A stretch of DNA of 64,000 nucleotides, taken from Candidatus Pseudobacter hemicellulosilyticus. GTDB taxonomy: Bacteria > Bacteroidota > Bacteroidia > Chitinophagales > Chitinophagaceae. The notes under the pieces are model-generated. The model worked only from the letters and a program-made list of their open reading frames with translations, was not told the DNA's origin and ran no database searches. Made by a program: the position numbers and the translations under genes. The DNA is taken from NCBI GenBank assembly GCA_029202545.1, contig CP119311.1:6386001-6450000 (forward strand). The letters run 5' to 3'. This document shows, in pieces, positions 45,650 to 54,304 of the stretch (position 1 is its first letter; each line of letters begins with the position of its first letter).

Positions 45650-46705
45650 TCAGATCTTAATGGTCATACTTTTTTTCTGTGCGCGCTTCATCACGGAGTC
45701 AATACGCACTGCTTTGCCCTGTTGCTTTTTGCTTTCTTCTGCCGCTTCCATAAAGGCCACAATGCCGATGGTCTCTTCTTTGGGCACTGGTGATACCCCG
45801 GTCTCAAAGAACCGGATGATATTGGGGACCAGGGGCGCATAACCGGTAAAGTTACCCAGGGTCAGCGCCTTGCCTGTTTTTCCGTAAGCCCGGCCGCCAA
45901 AATCCCAGTTACCGGTCCGCACCCCGCGCATGGATCCTATGCGGTTGCCGTCCCAGATACCGGTGATCAGGTCCGAGCTGTCAGTATATACCCTTTGCAC
46001 CGAAGTGCAGCGGGCGCCCAGGATAGTGAATAACATCTCCACACCGTGGATACCGTACCAGAAAAGATCAGGATGAGTGCGCTCAATGGAAGCCGGCGCA
46101 AATACATCCACACCTGCTATCTCTCCGATTGCGCCGGTGGCCGCCTGTTGCACCGTTTCTATATACCGCAGGGTGGACGAAGAGAAGACAGGTACCTTGT
46201 ATTTTTCTGCCGCCCTGTAGATGGTCAATGTATCGGCCAGTGAGGCCGCAATCGGTTTATCAATAAATACTGTTTTGCCTGCTTTGAATACTTCCAGCGC
46301 CTGCTGCAGGTGCAGCCGCCCGTCGTTGGTTTCCAGCATCACCAGGTCAACCAGCGGCAGCAGTTCCGCTATGGAGTCCACGATCTTTACGCCCTGCTCC
46401 TCAATGGCCTTTGTATTGCCCGGGATCATATTCAGGCTGGACGGGATATCATAGCTGCCATGCTTGCAGGCCGCCACCACTTTGTAACCACCCAGTTCAG
46501 GCGCTGCATTGGCGGGATTGAGCAGCCGCGCAAAAGCCGGTCCATGCTCCGTATCCAGTCCAATGACGCCGATGCGTTTGCCTGCCGGCGCGCCTGCGTA
46601 GTCCTTCACAGGTGTTTGTCCCAGGAGGGATTGTCCAAACCCTGCACCTATTCCGAGCAGGGCAGCCTGCTTCAGGAAGCGGCGGCGTTGCGTTGATGGG
46701 GCCAT
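45650..46705 (-). CDS. Gfo/Idh/MocA family oxidoreductase with Tat signal
   Basis: NAD(P)-dependent oxidoreductase of 351 residues. A twin-arginine signal (RRRFLKQAALLGIGAGFGQS, 7-26) indicates folded export, then a Rossmann domain (KRIGVIGLDTEHG), the conserved KP motif (VFIDKPIAAS) and the active-site stretch WYGIHGVEMLFTI. Families of this kind reduce or oxidise sugar carbons and include glycosidases of the GH109 type, which also carry Tat signals. It follows a second, cytosolic-type Gfo/Idh gene by 15 bases, and it ends 66 bases before the SusC start. Confidence 0.9.
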   Translation of the reverse strand: MAPSTQRRRFLKQAALLGIGAGFGQSLLGQTPVKDYAGAPAGKRIGVIGLDTEHGPAFARLLNPANAAPELGGYKVVAACKHGSYDIPSSLNMIPGNTKAIEEQGVKIVDSIAELLPLVDLVMLETNDGRLHLQQALEVFKAGKTVFIDKPIAASLADTLTIYRAAEKYKVPVFSSSTLRYIETVQQAATGAIGEIAGVDVFAPASIERTHPDLFWYGIHGVEMLFTILGARCTSVQRVYTDSSDLITGIWDGNRIGSMRGVRTGNWDFGGRAYGKTGKALTLGNFTGYAPLVPNIIRFFETGVSPVPKEETIGIVAFMEAAEESKKQQGKAVRIDSVMKRAQKKSMTIKI

Positions 46706-46720
46706 GCTGATAATGGTTGT

Positions 46721-47908
46721 TTATTTTACAAATTCTTTGATCTCGCTGGTTTTCTTGTTCTTCAGGATCAGTTTGGTAGCGCCATAGTGGGTGGTCTCTT
46801 CCTTGATCAGGTAGTGATCCTCATCGTAGGAGGTAAGCCCGGAGATGGGCGCCACACCTGTTTTCCCGCGCCAATCTTCCAGCTGCACCGGCTCCCAGAG
46901 CTTGGTTTTGGCCGATCTATAACAGGCATCCAGGATGGCATTGACTACATAACCGTCATAAAAGGTCTCTTTGGGGGCCTGCCCTTTTTCATAGGCATTG
47001 AACATATCGGCAAACATATGGTTGTACCCCAGGTCATTCACCTCATCTCCTACCGGGAACAACCAACCGCTATTGCTCTCCGCTTTCTCCGCCACATAAT
47101 CACCCGCCTTTCCGGTAGTGAACATTTCCAGTCCCGTGCGCAGGGAGTCATTGAGCCAGAGGGTGCCTTCGGTACCCATCACTTCATCGCGCAGGTCCAG
47201 CCCGCCACGGAAGGTCCAGCTCACTTCAAACTGCGCAATAGCGCCGGTCTCATATTTTATCAGGGCAATAGCATGGTCTTCCGCTTCAATAGGTTTCACC
47301 TGGGTAGCGGCCCAGCACATCACTTCTACAGGTTTAATATCTTTCCCGATATAACTGCGGGTGATCTCCACGCAGTGGCAGCCCAGGTCCAGCATACAGC
47401 CGCCGCCGGCCAGCTCAATATTCCAGAACCATTCACTGTGGGGTCCGGGATGCGCCTCGCGCGACTTAGCCCAGAGGATGCTGCCCAGCGCACCGCTGCG
47501 GATGGATTCATTGGCCCGCAGGAATTTGGGAGAGTAGACCAGGTCTTCCAGGTACCCGTTGAAGACACCCGCCGCTTCCACGGCTTCCAGCATCCGTTTT
47601 GCTTCCACCGCATTACGGCCCAGTGGCTTGGTGGTCATCACCGCCTTTTTATGTTTACAGCATAATAAAACTGCTTCTTCGTGCAAATGATTGGGAAGTG
47701 CAATGCAGACAATATCCACAGTGGGATCGGCGATCGCCTGTTCCAGGTCGGTTGTCCAGGAAGAACAACCGTAATCGGCCGCAAATTTACGGGCACTTTC
47801 TTCCCTGCGGGAATAAATGACTGTTATGGAATCTTTACTTCTTTGACCCTGTATCGCTTCCGCATAAAAGCGACCAATGAATCCAGAACCTAACATTGAA
47901 ATATTCAT
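46721..47908 (-). CDS. Gfo/Idh/MocA family oxidoreductase (cytoplasmic type)
   Basis: Oxidoreductase of 395 residues without a signal peptide: Rossmann fold start MNISMLGSGFIGRFYAEAIQ, TKPLGRN (in place of the usual EKP) and the active-site motif MLDLGCHCVEITRSYIG, which holds the family's catalytic His. It has a longer C-terminal region (to VKETT-like SEIKEFVK) than the minimal enzyme. Substrates are usually sugars, inositols or keto-sugars. It lies between the gluconate-dehydrogenase-like subunit and the Tat-exported paralogue, with 29- and 15-base gaps. Confidence 0.92.
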   Translation of the reverse strand: MNISMLGSGFIGRFYAEAIQGQRSKDSITVIYSRREESARKFAADYGCSSWTTDLEQAIADPTVDIVCIALPNHLHEEAVLLCCKHKKAVMTTKPLGRNAVEAKRMLEAVEAAGVFNGYLEDLVYSPKFLRANESIRSGALGSILWAKSREAHPGPHSEWFWNIELAGGGCMLDLGCHCVEITRSYIGKDIKPVEVMCWAATQVKPIEAEDHAIALIKYETGAIAQFEVSWTFRGGLDLRDEVMGTEGTLWLNDSLRTGLEMFTTGKAGDYVAEKAESNSGWLFPVGDEVNDLGYNHMFADMFNAYEKGQAPKETFYDGYVVNAILDACYRSAKTKLWEPVQLEDWRGKTGVAPISGLTSYDEDHYLIKEETTHYGATKLILKNKKTSEIKEFVK

Positions 47909-47937
47909 ACTGCTAATTAATTATCCTGATAAAAATT

Positions 47938-48498
47938 TTATATGGCGTACGCTTTCTCTCCTTTTGTATACGGCAGCTGCGCATCATATCTTCCCGGTAT
48001 CATTACGTAGCGCAAAGCCTTGGTGGCGCCAGGTTCCGAGGTAAAGTAACCCCAGACGGTCAGCTCTTTGATCATACTGTAATAATGCACCGGCGTTCCC
48101 GGATGTCTGTCCCTGTTATAGGTAACAGCCTCCCGGTCCATCTCCACCAGGATGGCTTCTTTTTCCGGCACCGTTAATTGCTCAAAATCTTTTTTAGTAG
48201 TGGCTTTCACAGATTCCCGGAAACTGCGGATGCCTTTCAGAAAAACATCCTGCTGTTCTTTTGGATAGCAGTCCATCACCATGGCCTGCATCAGCAGGCC
48301 CACCTGCGCCGCTTTGGCGCCGGGGGAAGCCGGCGTGGCAGGGATGATGGTTTCCCCTATCTCATCCAGCAGACTGATGGTATGCTCATCAAAACCGGTA
48401 TCGCCGGGTTGACCACAACCGGATAACAGCCCGTTGATGGAGACAAATGCACCACCCAATAACAACCCTGCCACCTGTATCGCTTTTCTTCTTTGCAT
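47938..48498 (-). CDS. Gluconate 2-dehydrogenase subunit 3-like Tat protein
   Basis: Small subunit-type protein of 186 residues. A short N-terminus has a twin arginine (MQRRKAIQVAGLLLGG) and a possible lipobox (LLSGC, Cys28), so it may be a Tat-exported lipoprotein. The body matches the gluconate 2-dehydrogenase subunit 3 family (LDEIGETIIPATPASPGAKA, then CYPKEQQDVFLKGIRSF). Such subunits carry the flavoprotein partner through the Tat system. Its partner is surely the GMC enzyme at 48511, encoded 12 bases upstream. Confidence 0.92.
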   Translation of the reverse strand: MQRRKAIQVAGLLLGGAFVSINGLLSGCGQPGDTGFDEHTISLLDEIGETIIPATPASPGAKAAQVGLLMQAMVMDCYPKEQQDVFLKGIRSFRESVKATTKKDFEQLTVPEKEAILVEMDREAVTYNRDRHPGTPVHYYSMIKELTVWGYFTSEPGATKALRYVMIPGRYDAQLPYTKGEKAYAI

Positions 48499-48510
48499 AA
48501 TAGAGTGGTT

Positions 48511-50244
48511 TTACAGTTCACCTTTTTTAAGCTGGTCAGCCGCATAATTGGCAGCCCTTGCGGTGAGCGCCATAAAAGTGATGCTCGGGTTCTGTGTGCC
48601 CGTGCTGGTCATGCAGGCCCCGTCTGTCACAAATACATTCGGTACCGCATGCAGCTGGTTCCATTTATTCAGTAAAGAGGTTTGCGGATCTTTACCCATT
48701 CTCACCCCACCTACTTCATGGATATCCAGACCAGGTGACTGCTGCGTATCCTTAATGGCTATGGTTTTACAGCCAGCTACTGTCAGCATCTCCTGCGCCT
48801 GTTCAAAGAAATCCTTTGTTGTTTTTTCGTCATTCTCATCATAGCCTACGGATACCACCAGCTGCGGAATGCCATAGGGATCTTTCTGGTCCGTGCTGAG
48901 GCGAACATGGTTCGTTTCTTTGGGAATGGTTTCGCCCTGCATCATCATGAACACATTCCATTCACCGGGCTCGGAGATGGCATCCTTGAAAGCAGCGCCT
49001 ACCTGCGGGCCTTCTACTTCATGGCCCCAGCGGGCGCGACTGGCAGTAAAAAACGTCATATACCCCCGCAGAAAATCCTTCTCCTGCTTGCGCACGTTGC
49101 GAAAATTGGGCATCATCACCGCCGTAGGCCGGCGGCCGTAATAGTAACTGTCCTGCATCCCTTCCATAGTGGCAGTGACCTGTCCGCGGTAATTCTGGAA
49201 GGCAACAAATTTGCCCAGCAGGCCGCTGTCATTGCCCAGCCCGTTGGGAAAGCGGCTGGAAGTGGAATTCAGCAATATAAGGTTAGTGTTCAGCGTGGAG
49301 CCGTTCACAAAAATGATGCGTGCATAGAACTCTGTGGTCTCTTTGGTCTGTGCATCAATGACCCGGACACCGGTGGCTTTCTGTTGCTTGTCGTCATAGA
49401 TAATGCTATGCACTACCGAGTGTGGCCTGAGGGTCAGGTTACCGGTCCTGGCGGCCCAGGGCAGGGTCACCGCGTTGCTGCTGAAATAGGCGCCAAAGGG
49501 ACAGCCTCTTTCACAGAGGGTACGGGCCTGGCACTGGGAACGTCCCTGGTGCAGGTGATGCGCCTGGGGTTTAGTGAGATGGGCGCAACGGCCGATGACC
49601 ACATCACGGTCTGTGAAGCGGGACATGATCTTCTGCTGGATCGTTTTCTCGCCCAGGTTCATGGTCCAGGGTGGCAGGAACTCGCCATCCGGCAGGGTTT
49701 CCAGTCCATCCCTGTTGCCACTGATGCCGGCAAACAGTTCCACATGGCTATACCAGGGGGCAATGTCTTCATAGCGGATGGGCCAGTCTACCGCAAACCC
49801 GTCGCGGCCAGGTCCTTCAAAATCAAAGCGGCTCCAGCGCTGCGTTTGCCGCGCCCATAGCAGGGATTTACCCCCTACTTGGTTGGGCCGGATCCAGTCG
49901 AACGGCTTTTCCTGTATATAAGGTTGATCCTTGTCTTTCAGAAAGAATTGCTCGGTGGCTTCGCCAAAAGCGTAACAGCGACTGGCCACGGGATTTTCCT
50001 CCTTCACCTTCAGCGGCAGCTGACCACGATGCGGGAATTCCCAGGCGTTTTTGGTGGCCGTTGTATAATCCTTCACATGTTTTACATCACGGCCTCTTTC
50101 CAGCACCAGGGTTTTCAGGCCACGGTCGCACAGCTCTTTGGCAGCCCAGCCGCCGCTGATGCCCGAGCCTATAACAATGGCATCATAGTGCTGGTTCTCC
50201 ACCGTTTTCTTTCCCGTATTGATCTGTAAGGTATCGCCCGGCAT
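48511..50244 (-). CDS. GMC family flavin-dependent sugar/glycoside dehydrogenase, catalytic subunit
   Basis: FAD enzyme of 577 residues with the dinucleotide motif YDAIVIGSGISGGWAA (20-35), a Cys-rich stretch (TLCERGCPFGAYFSS) seen in the gluconate-dehydrogenase branch, and a C-terminal active site with His509 (HEVGGVRMG) and Asn552 (QNPSITFMAL). No signal peptide: it would be exported bound to the Tat subunit at 47938. This pair resembles bacterial glucoside 3-dehydrogenases (3-keto-glycoside forming), which use a cytochrome c as acceptor; no cytochrome gene is in this operon. It is one base from the transporter gene upstream. Confidence 0.92.
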   Translation of the reverse strand: MPGDTLQINTGKKTVENQHYDAIVIGSGISGGWAAKELCDRGLKTLVLERGRDVKHVKDYTTATKNAWEFPHRGQLPLKVKEENPVASRCYAFGEATEQFFLKDKDQPYIQEKPFDWIRPNQVGGKSLLWARQTQRWSRFDFEGPGRDGFAVDWPIRYEDIAPWYSHVELFAGISGNRDGLETLPDGEFLPPWTMNLGEKTIQQKIMSRFTDRDVVIGRCAHLTKPQAHHLHQGRSQCQARTLCERGCPFGAYFSSNAVTLPWAARTGNLTLRPHSVVHSIIYDDKQQKATGVRVIDAQTKETTEFYARIIFVNGSTLNTNLILLNSTSSRFPNGLGNDSGLLGKFVAFQNYRGQVTATMEGMQDSYYYGRRPTAVMMPNFRNVRKQEKDFLRGYMTFFTASRARWGHEVEGPQVGAAFKDAISEPGEWNVFMMMQGETIPKETNHVRLSTDQKDPYGIPQLVVSVGYDENDEKTTKDFFEQAQEMLTVAGCKTIAIKDTQQSPGLDIHEVGGVRMGKDPQTSLLNKWNQLHAVPNVFVTDGACMTSTGTQNPSITFMALTARAANYAADQLKKGEL

Positions 50245-50245
50245 A

Positions 50246-51496
50246 CTATAATTGTTTTGTACTTACTATTGATTTGTACCCGTTCCATCCATAGAATAAG
50301 ATATAGGCATAACAGACTACAGGAAGCAGGAAGGCCAGGTCCCAGCTGTTATGGTCTTTGATCATACCCTGCAAAAAAGGAATGATGGCCCCGCCTACAA
50401 TGGCGGTGGACAGCAGGCCCGAGGCCGACATAGTATGCTGTCCCAGCCCGGCCACAGCCAGGGAAAAAATGATAGCGAACATCACGGCATTACAAAGCCC
50501 TACGGCCACCATCGCATACACAGCCGTAAAGCCGCCGGACAACAGGGAGATGGCTACCAGCAGCATGGCGCCCACTGCCACCCAGCACAGCACCACCGGC
50601 GGCCTGAGATATTTGAGCAGCACCGAACCCAGCAACCTGCCCACCAGCATGCCGCCCCAGTAAAAGGCCACATAGGGATTGGCCTGCTTTTCTGTAAGGC
50701 CGGTAACATCCGAAATATAATTGGTCAGAAAAGTACCGATAGCTACTTCCGCACCCACATACATGAAGATGGCGATAACGCCCAGTTTCAGGTTACGAAA
50801 GGCCAGGGTCTGCTTCAGGGAAGTGGCTTGTGTGTCTACTGTATTGCTTTGCTTGCCGGCATCGGGTAAGCGTAAGCGGGAGAACAGCAGTCCCATGACC
50901 ACCAGGGCCAGGGCAATGCCGAGATAAGGATAGCGAACCGCCTCACTGGAATCCGAAGCGCCCTGCAATCCGGCCAGGATATAATGAGCGCCGAACAAAG
51001 GCGCTACTGTAGTGCCGATAGAGCCAACACCCTGCACCAGGGTGAACCGGGAAGAAGCTGTTTCCGCAGGACCCAGGATAGTGACATAGGGATTCACCGC
51101 CACCTGCAACAACACAATGCCCAGGGCCAGGATGAACAGGGCCAGGAGGAAAACCCAGTACTGGTGTGCTACGGAGGCAGGATAAAAAAGGATAGCACCC
51201 AGGGCCGCCAGCAGGAAGCCGGTCACGATGCCTTTTTTGTAACCTGTCCTGCGCACCAGGATGCTGACCGGGATAGAAAAGACGGCATAGGCAATAAAAA
51301 AATAGAACTGCACCAGCGATGATTCCGTGTAGTTGAGGGAAAAACCCTTCTTGAAAAAGGGCACCAGGGAATCATTGAGGCAGGTGATAAAGCCCAGTGC
51401 AAAATACACGAAGGCCAGGATCACCAGCGCCAGCACGGTCCTTTTCCTGTCCGTGGGTGCTGCTACAGCAGTCAGTTCATGAGCGGCTCCGATCAT
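50246..51496 (-). CDS. Sugar MFS transporter (FHS/FucP-like)
   Basis: Inner-membrane transporter of 416 residues with about twelve helices. FucP-type (fucose/galactose/glucose:H+ symporter) features are FITCLNDSLVPFFKKGFSL near helix 1, IPVSILVRRTGYKKGIVTG, and LLQVAVNPYVTILGP in helix 4. It should bring a monosaccharide or oxidised sugar into the cytoplasm. It lies one base upstream of the GMC dehydrogenase start and 24 bases after the putative glycosidase, so it is an integral part of the operon. Confidence 0.93.
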   Translation of the reverse strand: MIGAAHELTAVAAPTDRKRTVLALVILAFVYFALGFITCLNDSLVPFFKKGFSLNYTESSLVQFYFFIAYAVFSIPVSILVRRTGYKKGIVTGFLLAALGAILFYPASVAHQYWVFLLALFILALGIVLLQVAVNPYVTILGPAETASSRFTLVQGVGSIGTTVAPLFGAHYILAGLQGASDSSEAVRYPYLGIALALVVMGLLFSRLRLPDAGKQSNTVDTQATSLKQTLAFRNLKLGVIAIFMYVGAEVAIGTFLTNYISDVTGLTEKQANPYVAFYWGGMLVGRLLGSVLLKYLRPPVVLCWVAVGAMLLVAISLLSGGFTAVYAMVAVGLCNAVMFAIIFSLAVAGLGQHTMSASGLLSTAIVGGAIIPFLQGMIKDHNSWDLAFLLPVVCYAYILFYGWNGYKSIVSTKQL

Positions 51497-51520
51497 ATTG
51501 CATGTTTGGTTGGTCAGTTT

Positions 51521-53020
51521 TTATTGTACGGTCACCCTTGCTTCAGGTGCTACTGTATGCGCTTCATAGCCTTTATACAACCACAGTCCGGGCGTATCCT
51601 TAATACCGGAAAACCCGATCTGTGTATTGGGGGGTAATTTCTTTTTCAGCGTCAGCGCTACCTGGTTGCCATCTGTTTGTATCTGCTGCACAACGGCTTT
51701 AAGGGCCTTTCCGTTCTTATAGAACTGGTAAGCGTCGGGGCTGGCCGCAGTAGCGGAATCAATGCGCTTGCTGAAAGAGATACGGATAGTTTTACTGTCT
51801 GTTCTTGCTGCTTTCACCGGAGCCGGCGCATCCTGGTAGATATAACCACCGAGATGGTATTCATACGCCGTCCAGCCGGCATATTTATATTGGACACAGG
51901 CATCACTGAAGGCAGCAACCCATTTACCGGACTTGATCATATTTTTGGACGAACCTATATCAGCCTGCAAAGCGATGGGCGTTTGCAGACCGGCCTCGCG
52001 GATCTGGTTATAGAAACCGGTGTAGGTCTTCATATAATCCGGGGGCAGGGCCTGTTCGGATTTTCCCCAGTCGGGCCAGTGTGTCTGGATATAATGCAGG
52101 TCGGGCTTTACTTTGGCGATCATCGCGGCAGCATCCATACCCTGGTGTTCGCGCAGCAGGGGAACAGATTGCGGACCGGCATCCAGGCCCAGGGTCCAGG
52201 TGGCTACCAGCCGGCCCGGGCATTTTTCCCGGATACCCCCGGGACCATTGTATACTTCCTGCAGCATATCATTCACAGCATCCACGCGGCATTGGACCCA
52301 GTTGGCGTATACGGCAGGGATCTTCTTATAATAATTGGCGGCGGCTGTATCCAGGAATTCCGGCAGGGCCTGTCCATACTGCTGTTGGAAGCGGGCGGCG
52401 GCCCATTCGCTCAGGTCGCCATAGAGACCAGACTTAATAGCATCCCATTCGGGAAAATAGGATTCTGCCAGTTCCATGCCGTCAAAGCCATAGGTATTCA
52501 TCAGGTTCACCAGCACCTGCTTCTTCCACTGAACAAAATGGGGGTTGAAGGGCGTGAAGAAAGTAAAACCGTCAGCGCCATTCTCACGCTTCAGCAGTTT
52601 CATCTTCCATTGTTCCCAGCCTTCGGGCAGGCCTTTGGTAGAATAGGTCCCATTGCCCAGCGCCATCATCCATACGGGAATGCCGCGTTGCTGGAAGGCG
52701 CGGATCAGTTCGCCATTGACCTCTTTTTCGTTCACTACAAAATAGTGGACACATCTATACCCTGCCAGTTCAATCTCGTTCACAATACTTTCATTGGAAC
52801 GGTTCTTATAATAGGCAAAGCTGGGATCTATCTGGATACTTGGGCCATTGAGCGCCAGCTGGCGCATAGCGGCATTGTTCAGGGAGCCGGGGACAGCTGC
52901 TGTCTTATTTGCGGGAGGCTGTGCAGCCAGTTGCCGGGCCTTTGCCGGCAGCATGCCTGCGCAGCTGATGAACAGCAGTCCGCAAAGGAATTTTATTGAC
53001 AATAGTTTGTTCATGATCAT
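51521..53020 (-). CDS. Secreted putative glycoside-hydrolase-like TIM barrel protein
   Basis: Exported protein of 499 residues (start at 53020, signal peptide MNKLLSIKFLCGLLFISCAG). A TIM-barrel-like domain covers about 75-395: HYFVVNEKEVNGELIRAF, VWMMALGNGTYS, then YGFDGMELAESYFPEWD, which has the look of a barrel strand with catalytic acid residues. A small C-terminal beta domain (about 405-499, IRISFSKRIDSATAA) follows. I do not recognise a numbered family. The ATG shares a base with the epimerase stop (TAATG), indicating translational coupling. The Glu of GMELAE is a candidate catalytic acid (inference). Confidence 0.7.
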   Translation of the reverse strand: MIMNKLLSIKFLCGLLFISCAGMLPAKARQLAAQPPANKTAAVPGSLNNAAMRQLALNGPSIQIDPSFAYYKNRSNESIVNEIELAGYRCVHYFVVNEKEVNGELIRAFQQRGIPVWMMALGNGTYSTKGLPEGWEQWKMKLLKRENGADGFTFFTPFNPHFVQWKKQVLVNLMNTYGFDGMELAESYFPEWDAIKSGLYGDLSEWAAARFQQQYGQALPEFLDTAAANYYKKIPAVYANWVQCRVDAVNDMLQEVYNGPGGIREKCPGRLVATWTLGLDAGPQSVPLLREHQGMDAAAMIAKVKPDLHYIQTHWPDWGKSEQALPPDYMKTYTGFYNQIREAGLQTPIALQADIGSSKNMIKSGKWVAAFSDACVQYKYAGWTAYEYHLGGYIYQDAPAPVKAARTDSKTIRISFSKRIDSATAASPDAYQFYKNGKALKAVVQQIQTDGNQVALTLKKKLPPNTQIGFSGIKDTPGLWLYKGYEAHTVAPEARVTVQ

Positions 53021-54246
53021 TACAATTGTGGGATCTGTCCGAATGTTTTTGCTACCTGGAAAAGTCCGCGGGGAACATGGAAACAGCCTTTCCATTTACC
53101 GCCTTTCAGGGGCAGCAAAACTTCCCCTCTCCTGTTCAGATAACCATACCATTCGCCAAATTCCGGGTCGCGGAAATGTTGCCAGGTATAGTCATGTACT
53201 TTTTTGAACCAGTGGGCGCAGCGTTCATCGCCCGTGAGCTGGTATCCTTTGGCCAGGGCCACCAGGGTTTCCACATGCACCCACCAGAGCTTCTGGTCCC
53301 ATTCCAGTTGCTGTGGCGGAGCGCCTTTGCGGTCCATGAAATAAAAGATACCGCCAAACTCCTTGTCCCACCCGTATTCCAGGGTGTTGAGCGCAATATT
53401 GCAGCATTGGCGGATCAGTTCCTCATTACCCAGGCGCTTGCCGATATCCATTACAAACCACATGGTCTCTATTACATGGCCGGGGTTCAGGACCCTGCCG
53501 TCAAAGCAATCCACCAGGCTGCCGTCGGGCGCTACATTTTCCACCAGCATACCGAGTTCGGGCTGGTAAAAAACATTCATCACCTCGTGTACAGTTTTTT
53601 CAAGGTGTTCATTGACCCGCGCCGGTTCCAGGAGATGTTCCATTTCCAGCACCAGGTTACTGAGGATCATCGGCAGCGACAGGCTTTTCAGCGGGCGCGT
53701 GCCGGGATAAAGTTTATTGTAATCGCCTTTGGTATTGGCTGCTCTGCGGAGGATATTGTCAAAGGTATCAATTGCAATGGCGCCATATCCTTTCCCGGGC
53801 AGTACTTTATCCATGCTGGCGAAAGCCATGGTTGCAAAACAGTCACTGAAAATATTATAGGGTTGCACGAGGGGACGCCCTTCTTTATTCAGCGCAAAAT
53901 ACCAGTTGCCTTTTGCATCCCGTCCATGCTGCTGCATAAAAGCAGCGCCTGACATGGCCATGTCCAGCCATTCTTTTTTATGCTGCAGGTGGCGATACAT
54001 ATAACTGAAGCACCATACCTGTCTGCCTTGCAGCCACATGAACTTATCCGTATCATAGATACTGCCATCCCTGTTCAGGCAGGTGAAGAAACCGCCGTGG
54101 GTCTCGTCCAGGCTATGTTTCAGCCAGAAGGGCAGGATATTGTTCAGCAGTTCATCTTTATATAATTGTCCATAAGGCTGGTACCAGTTTGCCGGCTCCA
54201 GGGTCAGGTCTGCACCGGGTGCTAATTCCGTTTCATTTACGCGCAT
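53020..54246 (-). CDS. AGE (N-acylglucosamine 2-epimerase) family sugar epimerase/isomerase
   Basis: Enzyme of 408 residues with the (alpha/alpha)6 barrel features of the family: FMWLQGRQVWCFSYMYRHL, GRVLNPGHVIETMWFVMD (NPGHxxE motif), KLWWVHVETLVALAKGYQL and WFKKVHDYTWQHFRDPEFGE. Members interconvert mannose/glucose/fructose-type sugars, cellobiose (2-epimerase) or N-acyl hexosamines. No signal peptide, so it acts in the cytoplasm. It starts 58 bases after the phosphoesterase stop and overlaps the start of the putative glycosidase gene by one base. Confidence 0.92.
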   Translation of the reverse strand: MRVNETELAPGADLTLEPANWYQPYGQLYKDELLNNILPFWLKHSLDETHGGFFTCLNRDGSIYDTDKFMWLQGRQVWCFSYMYRHLQHKKEWLDMAMSGAAFMQQHGRDAKGNWYFALNKEGRPLVQPYNIFSDCFATMAFASMDKVLPGKGYGAIAIDTFDNILRRAANTKGDYNKLYPGTRPLKSLSLPMILSNLVLEMEHLLEPARVNEHLEKTVHEVMNVFYQPELGMLVENVAPDGSLVDCFDGRVLNPGHVIETMWFVMDIGKRLGNEELIRQCCNIALNTLEYGWDKEFGGIFYFMDRKGAPPQQLEWDQKLWWVHVETLVALAKGYQLTGDERCAHWFKKVHDYTWQHFRDPEFGEWYGYLNRRGEVLLPLKGGKWKGCFHVPRGLFQVAKTFGQIPQL

Positions 54247-54304
54247 GCTTCTTATGTATTATAGGGTTTGTTGCAGGATTGATTGTGGGATAAGGCAGGT
54301 TGGG